Shown: piece after piece, positions 4,564 to 5,663 of the stretch | Numbering within the stretch: position 1 is the stretch's first letter | Layout of the letters: every line of letters begins with the position of its first letter | Assembly (NCBI GenBank): GCA_021804525.1 | Contig: JAJZHJ010000105.1 | Span: forward strand, 1-5,663 | DNA length: 5,663 bases | DNA from: Bacteroidota bacterium | GTDB lineage: Bacteria > Bacteroidota > Bacteroidia > Bacteroidales > Paludibacteraceae | Direction of reading: 5' to 3' | Notes under the pieces: model-generated | The model's database searches: none | Seen by the model: the letters and a program-made list of their open reading frames with translations, nothing else | Told to the model about the DNA's origin: nothing | Program-made: the position numbers and the translations under genes

Positions 4564-5663
4564 ATGAATCGTTGGTACAGTTTATTGTCTATTTTTCTGG
4601 TACTTCTCTTTAGTGAGAATTCAATCATGGCAAGTGGTATTAATGCACAAAGCAGTGGCACACTGCTTTGTCGGTTCCCGACACTTTACAACAACACCAT
4701 TGTTTTCGAAGCTGCTGGAAACCTTTGGAGCGTCAACCGTGATGGAGGTGTCGCATCGCGCTTGACAACCGATCCCGGCTATGACATGATGCCCAGGTTT
4801 TCGCCCGATGGCAAAACCATTGCTTTTACCGGTCAATATGAAGGAAATGTGGATGTTTACACAATCCCCGCCACAGGCGGTGCTGTAACCCGTTTGACGT
4901 ATCATTCTGATGTGATCGATAAAGCGCCCACACGTTGGGGACCTAACAACATGGTTGTGAATTGGACTCCCGACGGGAAGAACATTGTTTTTCTCTCAAG
5001 AATGAATACGTGGAATTCATGGTTTGGCCAATTGTTCGAAGTGAACAAATCAGGTGGCTTATCCGAACAGCTTCCAATGCCACAAGGTGGATTGCTTTCA
5101 TTCAGTCCTGATGGATCTAAAATTGCTTGCAACCGAATTTTCAGAAATTTCCGTACATGGAAACGTTATGAAGGTGGATTGGCTCAGGATATTTGGATAT
5201 ATGATTTGAAGTCGCATGACATTCAGCGTGTCACAACATGGAAAGGTACCGACACCTATCCGATGTGGTACAAGAACACGATCTATTTTGCTTCTGACAG
5301 AGATGATGCACATCGGTTGAACATCTGGGCTTATGATTTATCAAACAAAACTTTCCGTGAAGTGACTCATTTTAAAGATTATGATATTGATTGGCCAAGT
5401 TTGGGCAATAACGGCATCGTATTTCAAAATGGAGGTTCCCTTTACGTATTGGATTTACCGTCGGAACAACTTCATAAAATTGACGTCAAAGTTCCTGATG
5501 ATGGGCGTCAAACGCTCCCACGCTGGGCATCTGTCAACAAAATGATTCAAAGTTTTGACATTGCACCAAATGGAAAACGTGCACTTTTCAATGCTCGTGG
5601 CGATATTTTCACTGTGCCTGCCAAACACGGGCCAACACGTAATATTACACAAACATCAAATGC
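4564..5663 (+). CDS. Exported Tricorn-like S41-family protease, N-terminal part
   Basis: The window contains the first 366 residues of a protein whose family members are usually about 1,050-1,100 residues; the gene runs off the right edge. Residues 1-29 form a signal peptide (MNRWYS, then hydrophobic LLSIFLVLLF, with likely cleavage after IMA or NAQ), so the protein should be in the periplasm. The rest is beta-propeller of the Tricorn/TolB type, with repeated blade motifs SPDGK (80-84), TPDGK (125-129), SPDGS (171-175) and APNGK (344-348). NFRTWKRYEGG (195-205) is typical of bacterial Tricorn homologues. The PDZ domain and the catalytic serine/histidine region would lie downstream and are not visible, so activity cannot be judged. 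The start at 4564 is the first ATG after an in-frame stop at 4513-4515 and gives a proper signal peptide. No Shine-Dalgarno sequence is present, as usual in this phylum. It probably degrades peptides in the periplasm. Confidence 0.9.
   Translation, partial: MNRWYSLLSIFLVLLFSENSIMASGINAQSSGTLLCRFPTLYNNTIVFEAAGNLWSVNRDGGVASRLTTDPGYDMMPRFSPDGKTIAFTGQYEGNVDVYTIPATGGAVTRLTYHSDVIDKAPTRWGPNNMVVNWTPDGKNIVFLSRMNTWNSWFGQLFEVNKSGGLSEQLPMPQGGLLSFSPDGSKIACNRIFRNFRTWKRYEGGLAQDIWIYDLKSHDIQRVTTWKGTDTYPMWYKNTIYFASDRDDAHRLNIWAYDLSNKTFREVTHFKDYDIDWPSLGNNGIVFQNGGSLYVLDLPSEQLHKIDVKVPDDGRQTLPRWASVNKMIQSFDIAPNGKRALFNARGDIFTVPAKHGPTRNITQTSN

Noticed and set aside
4407..4613. Rightward 68-codon ORF just before and across the start of the Tricorn-like gene
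   Set aside because: Overlaps the signal-peptide region of the protease gene in another frame, contains the predicted promoter, and its product shows no recognisable domain.
4621..5652. Four leftward ORFs of 65-94 codons
   Set aside because: All are antisense to the Tricorn-like coding sequence, whose propeller motifs are clear across the whole stretch.
1..5663. CRISPR array, tRNA or rRNA gene, insertion sequence, phage or toxin-antitoxin system
   Set aside because: No regularly spaced repeats, no recognisable RNA gene folds, and no transposase, integrase or toxin-like proteins were seen on either strand.

Overview
The window looks like chromosomal DNA of a Bacteroidota member, most likely order Bacteroidales. 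Three things point there: the divergent Bacteroidetes-type argininosuccinate synthase, the gene order argR / GNAT acetyltransferase / argG, and promoters that fit the Bacteroidetes primary-sigma pattern (TAnnTTTG at -7) with A/T-rich leaders and few Shine-Dalgarno sequences. Genus cannot be settled from this sequence.

Left part (1-2163, minus strand): an arginine-biosynthesis block read leftwards in the order argR, a GNAT-family acyltransferase, then argG, which runs off the left edge. A single well-formed promoter precedes argR. It carries two adjacent ARG boxes: one matches the classical 18-bp ArgR operator consensus at every defined position, the second is weaker, and the two are separated by 3 bp. 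This fits arginine-dependent autorepression of argR, probably extending to the genes downstream. The GNAT protein is a good candidate for the first, N-acylating step of the pathway (N-acetyl- or N-succinylglutamate synthase).

Middle (2164-2523): a 417-base divergent intergenic region (2107-2523 overall). Besides the two promoters it holds an unexplained dyad with nested 10-bp direct repeats (2316-2373) and a smaller inverted repeat (2265-2308).

Right-middle (2524-4116, plus strand): a PadR-family regulator followed by a membrane protein with a PspC domain, a common Bacteroidetes pair probably linked to envelope homeostasis. A 25-codon ORF overlaps the padR stop codon (ATGA) and fills most of the gap before the pspC-like gene. 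Two hairpins follow the pair, the second a convincing intrinsic terminator.

Right part (4225-5663): about 340 bases of non-coding DNA with an imperfect direct repeat and a Bacteroidetes-type -7 element, then the N-terminal 366 residues of an exported Tricorn-like S41 protease. Only the signal peptide and part of the beta-propeller lie inside the window; the catalytic region is beyond the right edge.

Most of the window is ordinary core genome. The parts most worth a second look are the paired ARG boxes, the cysteine cluster in the GNAT protein, the hairpin in the divergent region and the 25-codon ORF.
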